The notes under the pieces were generated by a model, which saw nothing but the letters and a program-made list of their open reading frames with translations, was not told where the DNA came from and did not search any database. From assembly GCA_019636475.1 (NCBI GenBank), contig JAHBXN010000006.1, forward strand, positions 186,001-250,000: DNA of 64,000 bases, written 5' to 3'. The translations under genes were made by a program, and so were the position numbers. The stretch comes from Phycisphaerae bacterium. GTDB lineage: Bacteria; Planctomycetota; Phycisphaerae; UBA1845; UTPLA1. Shown one piece after another: positions 16,638 to 25,663 of the stretch (position 1 is its first letter; every line of letters begins with the position of its first letter).

Positions 16638-18929
16638 ATGAAGAACAAGAAACTCTGGGCGGCGTTTGGATTGGTGATCGGCTGCTCTTTTTCAGTGCTC
16701 GGCTACTACGGATACGAGATTTTTCAGCAAGCGCCTCCGATTCCGAGTCGGGTCGTGACGACGGACGGCGTGGTGATTTTCAGCGGCGAGCAGATTCGTG
16801 ACGGCCAGAATGTGTGGCAGTCGATTGGGGGTCAGGAAGTTGGCACCGTCTGGGGGCACGGGGCTTACGTCGCTCCTGACTGGTCGGCCGACTGGCTGCA
16901 TCGTGAGTGCGAATGGCTGCTTGATTCGTGGGCGAAGGAAGAGGGCGGCCGGACTTACGCGGAGCTGGGGGTGGAGCGGCAAGCCGGGCTGCGTGAGCGA
17001 CTGCGCCGCGAGATTCGCACGAACACCTATGATGCGAAGAACGATGTGATTCGCATTTCTCCCCTTCGTGCGGAGGCGATTCGGTCGGTCGGTCGGCACT
17101 ATACGGGCCTCTTCGGCGACGACGCCTCTCTTGACGGGCTGCGCGACGCTTACGCCATTCCGGTGAACAGCATTAAGACGGCGGAGCGTCGTGAGGCATT
17201 GAACGCGTTCTTTTTCTGGGCCGCCTGGGCATGCGGTACGAATCGGCCAGGCTCGGAGATCACCTATACCAACAACTGGCCGGCGGAGGAGCTGATCGGC
17301 AATCAGCCCACTGGTTCGATCGTGGTCTGGTCCGTCATCAGCTTCGTACTGCTGCTTGCAGGAATTGGCGCGCTGGCCTGGCATTTCGCCGTTGAGCGTT
17401 CCAAGCCGGAGGAGGCGAGGGAGTTTCCCTCGCGGGATCCGCTGCTTGCAATGAAGCCGACGCCATCGATGCGAGCGACGCTGAAGTACTTCTGGGTGGT
17501 TGCCGCGCTGATTGTCGTTCAGGTCGGGCTTGGCGCCGTGACGGCGCACTACGGCGTCGAAGGCGGCGGCTTCTACGGAATCAAGCTGGCGGAGATTCTG
17601 CCATACTCGGTGACTCGAACATGGCACACGCAACTCGGTATTTTCTGGATCGCAACGGCATGGCTGGCCACGGGGCTTTTTGTTGCGCCGGCCGTTTCAG
17701 GCTATGAGCCGAAATTTCAGCGACTGGGCGTCAATGTGCTGTTTGTCTGCCTGCTGGTCATCGTGGTTGGATCGCTGGCGGGGCAGTGGATGGGTGTTCA
17801 GCAGAAGCTTGGGTATGTTGCGAATTTCTGGTTCGGCCATCAGGGTCTGGAGTATGTCGATCTTGGTCGGTTCTGGCAGATTTTTCTGCTCGCCGGCCTG
17901 TTCATCTGGCTGTTCCTGATGGGGCGGGCGATGTGGCCGGCGCTGCGGCGTCCGGGTGAACACCGCGGCCTGTTGTCCATGTTTTTCATTTCGTCCGCGG
18001 CCATTGCGATGTTTTACGGTGCGGGACTGATGTGGGGCCGCCAGACCAATCTGGCCGTCATCGAATACTGGCGATGGTGGGTGGTGCATCTCTGGGTTGA
18101 GGGCTTCTTCGAAGTCTTTGCGACGGTCGTCATCGCATTCCTCTTCACGCGCATGGGCCTGCTGAAGACCGCCACGGCCACGGCAGCGGTGCTTTTCTCG
18201 AGCACCATTTTTCTCAGCGGGGGCATCATCGGGACATTCCATCATCTTTATTTCACGGGGACTCCGACGGCTGTTCTGGCGCTGGGCGCGTGTTTCAGCG
18301 CGCTCGAGGTTGTTCCGCTGGTGCTTATTGGATTTGAGGCCTATGAGAACCTGTCGCTGAGCCGCGCGAAGCCGTGGGTATCCGCTTACAGGTGGCCGAT
18401 CTATTTCTTCGTGGCGGTTGCGTTCTGGAATCTCGTCGGCGCGGGGCTTTTCGGGTTCTTCATCAATCCGCCGATCGCGTTGTATTACATGCAGGGACTC
18501 AACACGACGCCTGTCCACGGCCATACCGCGTTGTTTGGTGTTTATGGAATGCTCGGGATGGGACTGATGCTTTTCTGTCTTCGAGGGCTTGCGACCGAAA
18601 AAGCGTGGAAGACGGGATCCCTGGCGGTTGCATTCTGGTGCGTTAATGCAGGGCTGGCCTTGATGGTTCTGCTGAGTCTGCTCCCCGTGGGATTGATGCA
18701 GGCGTGGGCGAGTGTTGAGCGCGGCATGTGGTATGCCCGCTCCGCCGAGTTCATGCAGACACCACTTATGGAGAAACTGCGATGGATGCGCGTCGTCGGC
18801 GATACCATCTTCGCGGTCGGTATTCTGTCGCTGGGCTGGTTCATCCTCGGGCTGAAGACCGGGTGGTCCATCGAATCGGATCGCAAAGATGTATCATCGG
18901 CCGTTCCCAATCCCGTTGCGGGCGGATGA
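16638..18929 (+). CDS. norZ: Quinol-dependent nitric oxide reductase
   Basis: The 763-residue protein is the single-subunit qNOR: it reduces two NO to N2O with electrons from the quinol pool at the inner membrane. The N-terminal extension with a periplasmic cytochrome-c-like fold lacking haem (about 30-225, beginning with DGVVIFSGEQIRDGQNVW) is typical. The catalytic NorB part carries the ligands: H330 (RTWHTQLG) and H629 for haem b, H627 (PVHGHTALFG) for haem b3, H484, H535 and H536 (GTFHHLYFTG) for non-haem iron, with E488 and E492 in HLWVEGFFEVF. No other denitrification gene is nearby, so NO detoxification is the likely role. GGAGG about nine bases before ATG supports the start. Confidence 0.96.
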   Translation: MKNKKLWAAFGLVIGCSFSVLGYYGYEIFQQAPPIPSRVVTTDGVVIFSGEQIRDGQNVWQSIGGQEVGTVWGHGAYVAPDWSADWLHRECEWLLDSWAKEEGGRTYAELGVERQAGLRERLRREIRTNTYDAKNDVIRISPLRAEAIRSVGRHYTGLFGDDASLDGLRDAYAIPVNSIKTAERREALNAFFFWAAWACGTNRPGSEITYTNNWPAEELIGNQPTGSIVVWSVISFVLLLAGIGALAWHFAVERSKPEEAREFPSRDPLLAMKPTPSMRATLKYFWVVAALIVVQVGLGAVTAHYGVEGGGFYGIKLAEILPYSVTRTWHTQLGIFWIATAWLATGLFVAPAVSGYEPKFQRLGVNVLFVCLLVIVVGSLAGQWMGVQQKLGYVANFWFGHQGLEYVDLGRFWQIFLLAGLFIWLFLMGRAMWPALRRPGEHRGLLSMFFISSAAIAMFYGAGLMWGRQTNLAVIEYWRWWVVHLWVEGFFEVFATVVIAFLFTRMGLLKTATATAAVLFSSTIFLSGGIIGTFHHLYFTGTPTAVLALGACFSALEVVPLVLIGFEAYENLSLSRAKPWVSAYRWPIYFFVAVAFWNLVGAGLFGFFINPPIALYYMQGLNTTPVHGHTALFGVYGMLGMGLMLFCLRGLATEKAWKTGSLAVAFWCVNAGLALMVLLSLLPVGLMQAWASVERGMWYARSAEFMQTPLMEKLRWMRVVGDTIFAVGILSLGWFILGLKTGWSIESDRKDVSSAVPNPVAGG

Positions 18930-19010
18930 CCCGAGACAGGGTTTGATTCCGTTGGGTTCAAATGGAAAGAGCGGGGTGGTTCCGGGCAGTTTGATGAATG
19001 AGGCGTGTGT

Positions 19011-19445
19011 TTAGTTTGGTCCGAGCATGTACTCGTGCAGATAGCGGATCGTCTCTTCCTGATCCTTGAGTTCGCGGGCGAGAATGTCGCCGCTGGAGAT
19101 GATTCCGAGGAGCTTTCCGTCCTCGACGACGGGCAGGTGCCGGATTTTGTGGCGGGTCATCGCCGAGCGACAGGATTCGAGCGTTGTATCGCGGGAGCAG
19201 ATCGCAATACGCGCGGTCATGACATCGGCGACGCGGGTGGTTTTGGGATCTCGTTCTTCGGCGACCACCCGGTTCATCAAGTCTCGTTCGGTGAAGATTC
19301 CGAGGATCACGTCGCCGTTCATGACGACGACCGATCCGATATGCCGCTCGTGCATGAGCCGGGCGGCATCGTGTGCCGTCTGATCTTTGCTGACGGTCCA
19401 GACGGCGTTTCCCTTGGTATCGAGTACATGCTGGACGAGAGCCAT
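19011..19445 (-). CDS. CBS-domain protein
   Basis: A 144-residue protein made of two CBS repeats and nothing else (first repeat around GNAVWTVSKDQTAHDAARLM with IGSVVVMNG, second around TARIAICSRDTTLESCRSAM with IRHLPVVEDGKLLGIIS). Such stand-alone pairs bind adenine nucleotides and often control partner enzymes or channels. The ATG chosen (MALVQHVLD) has GGAGG eight bases upstream; an earlier in-frame start adds 13 residues that look unrelated. It converges with norZ and precedes no obvious partner: fbp lies upstream on the same strand 107 bases away, so regulation of carbon metabolism by energy charge is conceivable but unproven. Confidence 0.87.
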   Translation of the reverse strand: MALVQHVLDTKGNAVWTVSKDQTAHDAARLMHERHIGSVVVMNGDVILGIFTERDLMNRVVAEERDPKTTRVADVMTARIAICSRDTTLESCRSAMTRHKIRHLPVVEDGKLLGIISSGDILARELKDQEETIRYLHEYMLGPN

Positions 19446-19552
19446 ACACCGGTCCTCCAGAAGTCCCGAGTCCGCGCCCCCCATATGGATTATTGTAAGC
19501 TGTCGCGCGAAGAATCCGCCAGAAAAAACGCCGACGAATTACGAGGCCCGGC

Positions 19553-20569
19553 TCAGCCATCCCGCATGAATCGTTCGATTCGCTCGATTTCGGTCTCGCT
19601 TCCGACGAAAAGCGGCGTTCTTTCGTGCAGCGAACCGGGCACTTTTTCGAGGATGTTCCGCGAGCCGTCGGTTGCGCGACCGCCGGCCTGTTCGGCGATG
19701 AATGCGATGGGATTGGCCTCGTACATCAGGCGCAGTTTGCCCTTGGGTGAACGGGCCGTCGGCGGGTATAGGAAGATTCCGCCGCGCAGGAGAGTTCGGT
19801 GAAAATCGGCAACCATTGAGCCGATGTATCTTGCATTGTACGGGCCGGCCTCTTCGCTCTTGCACCAGTTGAGATAGGACTGGACGCCGGCCGGGAACGA
19901 ATTGAAATTTCCCTCGTTCACGCTGAAGTACTTGCCTTTCAGCGGCATTCGCACATTTTCCTGTGCGAGGACGAATGATCCGACCGAAGGATCAAGCGTG
20001 AACATGTGGACACCATCGCCCGTGGTGTAGCAGAGGACGGTGCTGGAGCCGTAGACGATGTATCCCGCCGCGACCTGCCTTTTTCCGGGTTGAAGCACGT
20101 CGCTCATGGGGTCGCGTCCCTTTGCCTGCTCGGGGTCGCGCTCGAATATCGAGAAAATCGTACCGACGGAGACGTTGACGTCGATGTTGCTTGAGCCGTC
20201 CAGCGGGTCGAAAATTACGACATATTTGCCGGACGCCTCGCGGACGATTCTGGGTTCGTCGAGTTCTTCTGATGCAATGATGCCGACACTCTCGCGATAG
20301 CAGAGGCAGGCTTCGAGCGCCTTGTTGGCGAGCAGGTCCAGTTTCTGTTGCTGTTCACCGTGAACGTTGACATCTCCCGCTTCGCCAAGCACTTCGAGGA
20401 TTCCCGCGCGGCGCACCTTGGCGGAAATGATTCGACCGGCCAGTGTGATGCCGACGAGCACCGAGCTGAACGCACCGGTCGCATGATCGTGTTCACCCTG
20501 CTTCGACAGGATATGCTGTTCAACCGTGCAGAAGCTGCGTTCGGTCGGTGTCTGTACAAACTGGGTCAC
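19553..20569 (-). CDS. fbp: Fructose-1,6-bisphosphatase, class I
   Basis: The 338-residue enzyme hydrolyses fructose 1,6-bisphosphate in gluconeogenesis. Class I hallmarks are present: metal ligands in ASEELDEP (about 99-106) and IFDPLDGSSNID (119-130), and substrate contacts further on (YIGSMVADFHRTLLRGGIFLYP, in two parts). The frame is open for 41 codons further upstream, but the family start matches VTQFVQTPTERSF, with a GTG at 20569 preceded by GGAG at seven bases. Usual length is 330-340. Upstream lies a 282-base gap to prfA, so it probably has its own promoter, which I could not identify. Confidence 0.95.
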   Translation of the reverse strand: MTQFVQTPTERSFCTVEQHILSKQGEHDHATGAFSSVLVGITLAGRIISAKVRRAGILEVLGEAGDVNVHGEQQQKLDLLANKALEACLCYRESVGIIASEELDEPRIVREASGKYVVIFDPLDGSSNIDVNVSVGTIFSIFERDPEQAKGRDPMSDVLQPGKRQVAAGYIVYGSSTVLCYTTGDGVHMFTLDPSVGSFVLAQENVRMPLKGKYFSVNEGNFNSFPAGVQSYLNWCKSEEAGPYNARYIGSMVADFHRTLLRGGIFLYPPTARSPKGKLRLMYEANPIAFIAEQAGGRATDGSRNILEKVPGSLHERTPLFVGSETEIERIERFMRDG

Positions 20570-20851
20570 GTCTTGTCTCCTGGAATCGCATTCCTTAGAT
20601 TGCGCGAACCCGAATGTCCGCCGCGACGCATTGAACCTGTAGACTAATCGCAGGGCGGATGTCGATTCAATCGGATTGGGTGGGAGATGCACATTACGAA
20701 ATTCCCACCAGCGAACGGTGTGACAGCGAATCGTGTGGTCGCGGACCTGTTGTCGGGCCGGGCCGCCTGTCCGGGATTAGCGCGATGCGGGAAGTTGCGG
20801 AATGGCCGGGGAGTGGGGGGCATGACCGGGTTTCTGATCAGGAGAAACGTT

Positions 20852-21946
20852 TTAGGCGCCGGCCAGTGCGAGTTGGCGATCGTGTCTTCGAAGCTCTGAG
20901 ACGATCTCGTCGAGTTCGCCGCGAATCACTTTTTCCAGAGAGTAGTTCACGTTGACGCGATGATCGGTGCACCGATTCTGGGGAAAGTTGTAGGTGCGGA
21001 TTCGTTCGCTGCGATCGCCCGAGCCGATCATTGTTCTTCGGGCGGACTCGCGCTTGGCGCGTTCGATCGAATCGAAGTGCTGCTTGATGCGGCTGGCGAG
21101 AATCCGGCGCGCTTTGGCCCGGTTCTTGTGCTGGCTTTTTTCGTCGCGCATGGAGACGGTGATTCCGGTCGGGATGTGCTCCAGCTTGATGGCGCTGGAG
21201 ACTTTGTTGACGTTCTGTCCGCCCGGTCCACCCGCGCGGCTGACATGTTCGAGGACGTCCTTCTCCCAGTTAATGTTGATTTCGGTTTCCTCGATTTCCG
21301 GAAGGACTGCCACGGTTGCGGCGCTGGTGTGAATTCGGCCCTGCGTTTCGGTTAGCGGAACGCGCTGCACACGATGCCCGCCAGCTTCGTAGCCGAAATG
21401 GGTGTAGACGCCATCGCCTTTTACGTTGAAGACTACTTCGCGAAATCCGCCGTGTTCGCCGGGCGAGGCATCGAGCGTCTCGACCTTGAAGCCGTTATTG
21501 GCGGCAAAGCGTGAGTACATCTCGAAAAGATCGCCGGCGAAGATCGCGGCTTCGTCGCCGCCGGTGCCCGCGCGGATTTCGACAATGATTGAGTCGACGG
21601 TCGCCTCGTCGCCCGCGATAAGATCGTCGATGAGCCTGTCCATGATGCCGCGGGCCTTTGCGTTGAGTTCGGGAATTTCGGCTTCGGCCATCTGGCGGAT
21701 TTCGGGGTCGTTGGAGTCGTCGTCGCGAAGCGCTTCGGCATCGTTGAGCTGATCGACGATTTTTCGGAACGAGCGATAGGGTTCGACCATTCGGCGGAGT
21801 CCGGCGTGCTCCCTGGAGAGCTTCACGAGTCGCGCGGGATTGGCAGCGGTCTCGGGCAGAGACATCTCGTCGGAAATGGCGTCGAATCGCTTCGACATTT
21901 CGTCGAGCTTGGCGAGGAATTTCGGGTTGGCGTCGAAATCGGACAT
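20852..21946 (-). CDS. prfA: Peptide chain release factor 1
   Basis: RF1 ends translation at UAA and UAG. The 364-residue protein has the GGQ motif (242-244, in AGGPGGQNVNKVSSAIK) that triggers peptidyl-tRNA hydrolysis, and the stop-codon recognition loop reads VPLTETQGRIHTS, where RF1 usually has PAT; PLT (197-199) keeps the PxT pattern that marks RF1 rather than RF2. The C-terminal RTYNFPQNRCTDHRV is also RF1-type. Start MSDFDANPKF is reasonable. The methyltransferase gene prmC, often next to prfA, is missing here; rpmE lies upstream on the same strand, a known bacterial gene order. Confidence 0.97.
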   Translation of the reverse strand: MSDFDANPKFLAKLDEMSKRFDAISDEMSLPETAANPARLVKLSREHAGLRRMVEPYRSFRKIVDQLNDAEALRDDDSNDPEIRQMAEAEIPELNAKARGIMDRLIDDLIAGDEATVDSIIVEIRAGTGGDEAAIFAGDLFEMYSRFAANNGFKVETLDASPGEHGGFREVVFNVKGDGVYTHFGYEAGGHRVQRVPLTETQGRIHTSAATVAVLPEIEETEININWEKDVLEHVSRAGGPGGQNVNKVSSAIKLEHIPTGITVSMRDEKSQHKNRAKARRILASRIKQHFDSIERAKRESARRTMIGSGDRSERIRTYNFPQNRCTDHRVNVNYSLEKVIRGELDEIVSELRRHDRQLALAGA

Positions 21947-22076
21947 CGGAGAATCTTTTCGCGCCTGGCGCGGGCAAGACGCGGCGCAATCGACTTGACA
22001 CTAAACGAACACGCCGCCACCGACGCGTCGATCGTTCGTCGCATCGGCAACGGCGCGGAATGCGTGTTGGTGATTG

Positions 22077-22313
22077 CTAGGCCTTGGCGGCCTTCTTGTC
22101 TGTCTTGAAGTAGTTTCCGCCGAACTTTTTCTGGAACTTTTCAACGCGGCCGGCGGTGTCGACGAACTTCTGAGAGCCGGTGAAGAACGGATGACAGGCG
22201 GAGCAGATTTCGACGGCGATCTTCTGCAAGGTGCTGCCGGTGCGGAACTTGTTGCCGCAACCACAACTGACCTCGGCGTCCTCAAAATACTTTGGGTGGA
22301 TGTCTTCCTTCAT
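22077..22313 (-). CDS. rpmE: 50S ribosomal protein L31, zinc-binding type
   Basis: The 78-residue protein is bL31 of the large ribosomal subunit, at the bridge to the small subunit. It starts [10 protein letters not shown], the family opening, with GAGG nine bases upstream of the ATG. C17 and C19 (VSCGCGNKF) with C37 and C40 ([10 protein letters not shown]) make it the C+ form that binds zinc. The C-terminus [18 protein letters not shown] is canonical and a short lysine-rich tail follows. It is probably co-transcribed with prfA, 130 bases downstream. Confidence 0.96.
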   Translation of the reverse strand: MKEDIHPKYFEDAEVSCGCGNKFRTGSTLQKIAVEICSACHPFFTGSQKFVDTAGRVEKFQKKFGGNYFKTDKKAAKA

Positions 22314-22319
22314 GGTCAA

Positions 22320-22893
22320 AGCCTCTCAATTCATCGCGCTGGTGTGCGAAACGCACCTTCAGTCGCGAGCACCGTAATGTACTCCGGCGGACGGAATCGC
22401 TCAAGGCCGCCCGAGGGGCCGTGTCGGAATTTGGTGGATTCGTGCGGAGGACCGTCCTTGTTGGGGGCCTGCTCGGGAGATGGTAACCTATGCGATATTA
22501 AGCACTTGGGAGTGACCGGGTCGGTCATTTGGTGGCCGATCGCTTCGTGTCGCGCGGGCGCTGCGGCGGCGAATGAAGACCTGTTCTCGGGGCGGCACGG
22601 ATTGGGGGACATCATTCGGCCGGTCTCAGCGGCAACCAATTTTGATGGGACCGGTGGTCCGGCTGCGCTTCGGGGGATCTTCGATCGTGTGTGGCGATCC
22701 GATCGAATCGTCGTGAATCGTGTGTTCATCCGCGCGGGCACCATTGAATTCTGAAGCGATGACGGTCGTGCGATGCGAAAAGCGTCCTTTCCGCTTTTCC
22801 GGCGATATCGGTTGGTCTAAACTGGAATTCTGATTCGGTGTCCGCCTTCGAACTGCGTATGCAGCCGGTCGGCGCCAGGGGAGTCAGCCGCTG
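22320..22893. other. Long intergenic stretch without a convincing gene
   Basis: About 570 bases between the divergent rpmE and rnd genes. Both strands have open frames of 100-220 codons, but they have unbiased composition (rich in R, S, P), no usable ribosome site and no family resemblance, as expected for GC-rich non-coding DNA. It must hold both promoters. A weak pair upstream of rnd (TTTTCC at 22795, TAAACT at 22818, spacing 17) is the best I can offer. Confidence 0.4.
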
Positions 22894-24081
22894 ATGGGCG
22901 CCGCGCCTGCGAAGGTCCAACTCGTGACGACCGCCGATCAACTGGAGGCGATGTGCCGCGGCGCGCGCGCGGCTGGCTGGTGCGCGTTTGATACGGAATT
23001 CGTGGGGGAAGACCAGTTTCGGCCGGAATTGTGCCTCATTCAGTTGGCATATGACAACACGTGCTGCCTGATTGATCCGCTGGGCGGTCTGGATGTTACA
23101 TCGATCTGGGAGTTGATCGCGGACAAGGATGTGCTTGTCATCGTTCATGCCGGGAGCGAGGACATTGCCCAGTGCTGGGATCAGATCGGCAAGCCGCCGG
23201 CGCGGGTATTTGATTTGCAGGTGGCTGCCGGTTTTGTCGGTACGGATTATCCAATCAGCCTGATGCGGCTGGCGATGTCAACGCTGGGCCAGAAGATACA
23301 CAAATCGCAGACTTTATCGAACTGGCGGCAGCGCCCTCTCAGTGGCGAGCAGTTGAAGTATGCAGTCGAAGACGTGATTCACCTGAGGCCGATTTACGAG
23401 CGCGTTCACGGACGATTGGAGATGCTTGGCCGGACGGCGTGGCTCTGGGAGGAGTGCGACGGGCTTTGCAAGTCCGCGGCCGAACCGGAGGAAGAGGTTC
23501 AGAAGCTTCGGCGATTGCGCGGCTCGGGATCGCTGGAGGGCCGGGAGTTGGCGATCGCACATGCGCTGGTCGAGGCGCGGGAGCAGATCGCGAGGCAGTA
23601 CAACCGGCCGGCGCGGGTGGTTTTGAAGGATCATCTGCTGGTGGAAATTGCCCGTCGCGGCTGGACGGACGTGAAGAGAATGCAGACGCTGCGGGGCATG
23701 AACCTGAGTGTGTCGGCTTTGCAGCTTCTTGCCGAGGCGATTGAACGAGCGAAGCGGCTTCCGCAGAGTGAGTGGCCGGAGCTGCCGAACCAGGAAGACA
23801 CGCACACTGAACAGGTGATGATCTCGCTGTTGACCGCCGTACTGTTTGATTTCTGCAATGCCAATGACTTGGCATATGGTCTGCTCAGCAAGAAACAGTC
23901 GCTTCGCGCCTATATTCGTTCGTTCACTCGCGAAGGCGCGGAGCTGGATGGGCATCCATTCGGTGCCGGTTGGCGCCGTGAAGCGGTCGGCGAGCTGCTT
24001 GAAGGGATCATGACGGGGCGGCGGACGATTCGCGTGGGTAGCGAGAGCGCCGGGCTGCTGCGGCTTAAATACGGTGATTAG
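22894..24081 (+). CDS. rnd: Ribonuclease D
   Basis: A 395-residue 3'-5' exoribonuclease that trims tRNA precursors and other small RNAs. The DEDDy residues are all visible: D33 and E35 in AFDTEFVGED, D90 in HAGSEDIAQ, Y156 and D160 in LKYAVEDVIHL. An HRDC domain follows (about 215-290), and a C-terminal helical domain completes the usual RNase D layout. Length is standard (370-400). The ATG start with MGAAPAKVQLVTT fits the family, whose first strand begins with a short I/VxT motif. It stands alone, converging with the response regulator gene. Confidence 0.95.
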   Translation: MGAAPAKVQLVTTADQLEAMCRGARAAGWCAFDTEFVGEDQFRPELCLIQLAYDNTCCLIDPLGGLDVTSIWELIADKDVLVIVHAGSEDIAQCWDQIGKPPARVFDLQVAAGFVGTDYPISLMRLAMSTLGQKIHKSQTLSNWRQRPLSGEQLKYAVEDVIHLRPIYERVHGRLEMLGRTAWLWEECDGLCKSAAEPEEEVQKLRRLRGSGSLEGRELAIAHALVEAREQIARQYNRPARVVLKDHLLVEIARRGWTDVKRMQTLRGMNLSVSALQLLAEAIERAKRLPQSEWPELPNQEDTHTEQVMISLLTAVLFDFCNANDLAYGLLSKKQSLRAYIRSFTREGAELDGHPFGAGWRREAVGELLEGIMTGRRTIRVGSESAGLLRLKYGD

Positions 24082-24129
24082 CCGTCAGAGGCGGTCGAGT
24101 GCTTGCACTATTTGCGAAGGCGCTGGCAG

Positions 24130-25611
24130 CTATCGCGTGCCGTGTTTGAGCGGGTCGTATTCCAGTCCGTAGTGCTTCATTTTCTTGTATAGTGTGGTTC
24201 GATTGATATCGAGCATCTCGGCGGTGCTCTGGCGGTTCCAGTTGTTGAGCCTCAGGGCGGCTTCGATGATTCGTTTTTCGGGTTCTTCGAGCGCGTCCTT
24301 GAGGGGCATCGGCTTGTATTCGAAATCGCCGAGTGGTGTTCCGTCAGCGTCTTTCGCTGGTGCGTCATTAAGGACCTGTGCGGGCAGATGGGGCACATCG
24401 ATGTAGCGGTCGCGGCACATGACCACCGCCCGCTCGACGGCGTTTTCCAGTTCGCGAACATTTCCGGGCCAGTGATAGGCCTGCAAAGTCTGCATCGCCT
24501 GCGGCGTGAAATCGATTATTTCGCGTTTGACTTCGGCGCGGTACTTCTTGAGGAAGGCCTGTGCGAGCAGGGGAATGTCTCCCAGTCGCTCGACCAGCGA
24601 GGGCATCTGGATGGTGACCACGTTGATTCGATAGTAGAGGTCCTGTCGGAATCGGCCTTGCGACACTTCTTCCGCCAGGTTGACATTCGACGCAAGCACC
24701 ACGCGAACATCCGCCTTCACGGTCTCATTCGATCCAACAGGTTCGTAGCATTTCTCCTGCAAGACGCGCAGCAATTTGACCTGAAACGCCGGAGAAGCGG
24801 AGTTGATCTCGTCGAGGAAGATCGTGCCGCCTTCGGCCGCCTTGAACTTTCCGTCTTTGTTGTTGACCGCGCCGGTGAAGCTGCCTTTGACGTGCCCGAA
24901 CAATTCGGATTCGAGCAGGCCTTCCGGGATGGCGCCGCAGGAGACTTCCACGAAAGGTCCCGCGGCCCGGTCGGATCGATGGTGCAGCGCGTGTGCGATG
25001 AGGCTCTTTCCCGTGCCCGATTCGCCTGAGACGAGCACTGTCGTTTTCGTGTCGGCGACGGCTTCGATCATGTCGAAGATTTTCAGCATCCTGTAGTCGT
25101 GGCCGATGATGCGATCAAGCGAGTAGCGCAGGTCCAGGCGCTGTCGCAGCGACTTGTTCTCGCGGATGAGCGACTGCTGCTGGAGCGCGCGCTCGAGCAC
25201 CAGGCGCAGTTCATCGTCGATGATGGGCTTGGTCAGGTAGTCGTACGCGCCCATCTTGATTGCTTCGACGGCCGATTCGATGGTTCCGTAGCCCGTGATG
25301 ACGATCGGGACGACGTCGGCGTGTCGATCGCGGACGATTCGAAGCAGTTCGAAGCCGTCGGATTCCGGCATGTTGACATCAGAGATGACGATGGCAAATC
25401 CGCCGCGAGCGAGTTGCTCGACAGCCTGCTTCACGGAGTAGACGCCAACGGGGTCGTATCCTTCGACGCGGAGCAATTCCGCAAGCGAATCCACGATGAT
25501 GCGATCGTCATCGACAATCAGCACGCGCGAGGCGTTCTTTTCGGTTGCGGTGTCCAGTGTGCGAGGCTGGGCGCTGCCATGACGGTTTGCGCTGGTTCGA
25601 GATTGATTCAT
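24130..25611 (-). CDS. NtrC-type sigma-54-dependent response regulator
   Basis: A 493-residue regulator with receiver, AAA+ and Fis-type DNA-binding domains. Receiver: acidic pocket D34-D36, phospho-acceptor D78 (VISDVNMP) and K128 (LTKP). AAA+: Walker A GESGTGKS (196-203), the sigma-54 contact loop GSFTGA (243-248, a common variant of GAFTGA), Walker B GGTIFLDEI (261-269) and the WPGNVRELEN motif. The Fis-type helix-turn-helix is at about 446-483. It should activate sigma-54 promoters when phosphorylated by the kinase encoded upstream, 52 bases away on the same strand. The ATG of MNQSRTSANR follows GGAGGAGG. Target genes cannot be told. Confidence 0.95.
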   Translation of the reverse strand: MNQSRTSANRHGSAQPRTLDTATEKNASRVLIVDDDRIIVDSLAELLRVEGYDPVGVYSVKQAVEQLARGGFAIVISDVNMPESDGFELLRIVRDRHADVVPIVITGYGTIESAVEAIKMGAYDYLTKPIIDDELRLVLERALQQQSLIRENKSLRQRLDLRYSLDRIIGHDYRMLKIFDMIEAVADTKTTVLVSGESGTGKSLIAHALHHRSDRAAGPFVEVSCGAIPEGLLESELFGHVKGSFTGAVNNKDGKFKAAEGGTIFLDEINSASPAFQVKLLRVLQEKCYEPVGSNETVKADVRVVLASNVNLAEEVSQGRFRQDLYYRINVVTIQMPSLVERLGDIPLLAQAFLKKYRAEVKREIIDFTPQAMQTLQAYHWPGNVRELENAVERAVVMCRDRYIDVPHLPAQVLNDAPAKDADGTPLGDFEYKPMPLKDALEEPEKRIIEAALRLNNWNRQSTAEMLDINRTTLYKKMKHYGLEYDPLKHGTR

Positions 25612-25663
25612 GATCCGCATCCTCCTCCTGTTTCGCCAGCCTTTCGACGGCACATTTCGTGCG

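Noticed and set aside
16692-17633. 313-codon open frame on the minus strand
   Set aside because: Mirror frame inside norZ, whose reading frame carries all metal ligands.
22074-22754. 226-codon plus-strand frame across rpmE and the following gap
   Set aside because: Runs antisense through L31 and has no suitable start signal or recognisable protein; the gap part alone gives no better candidate.
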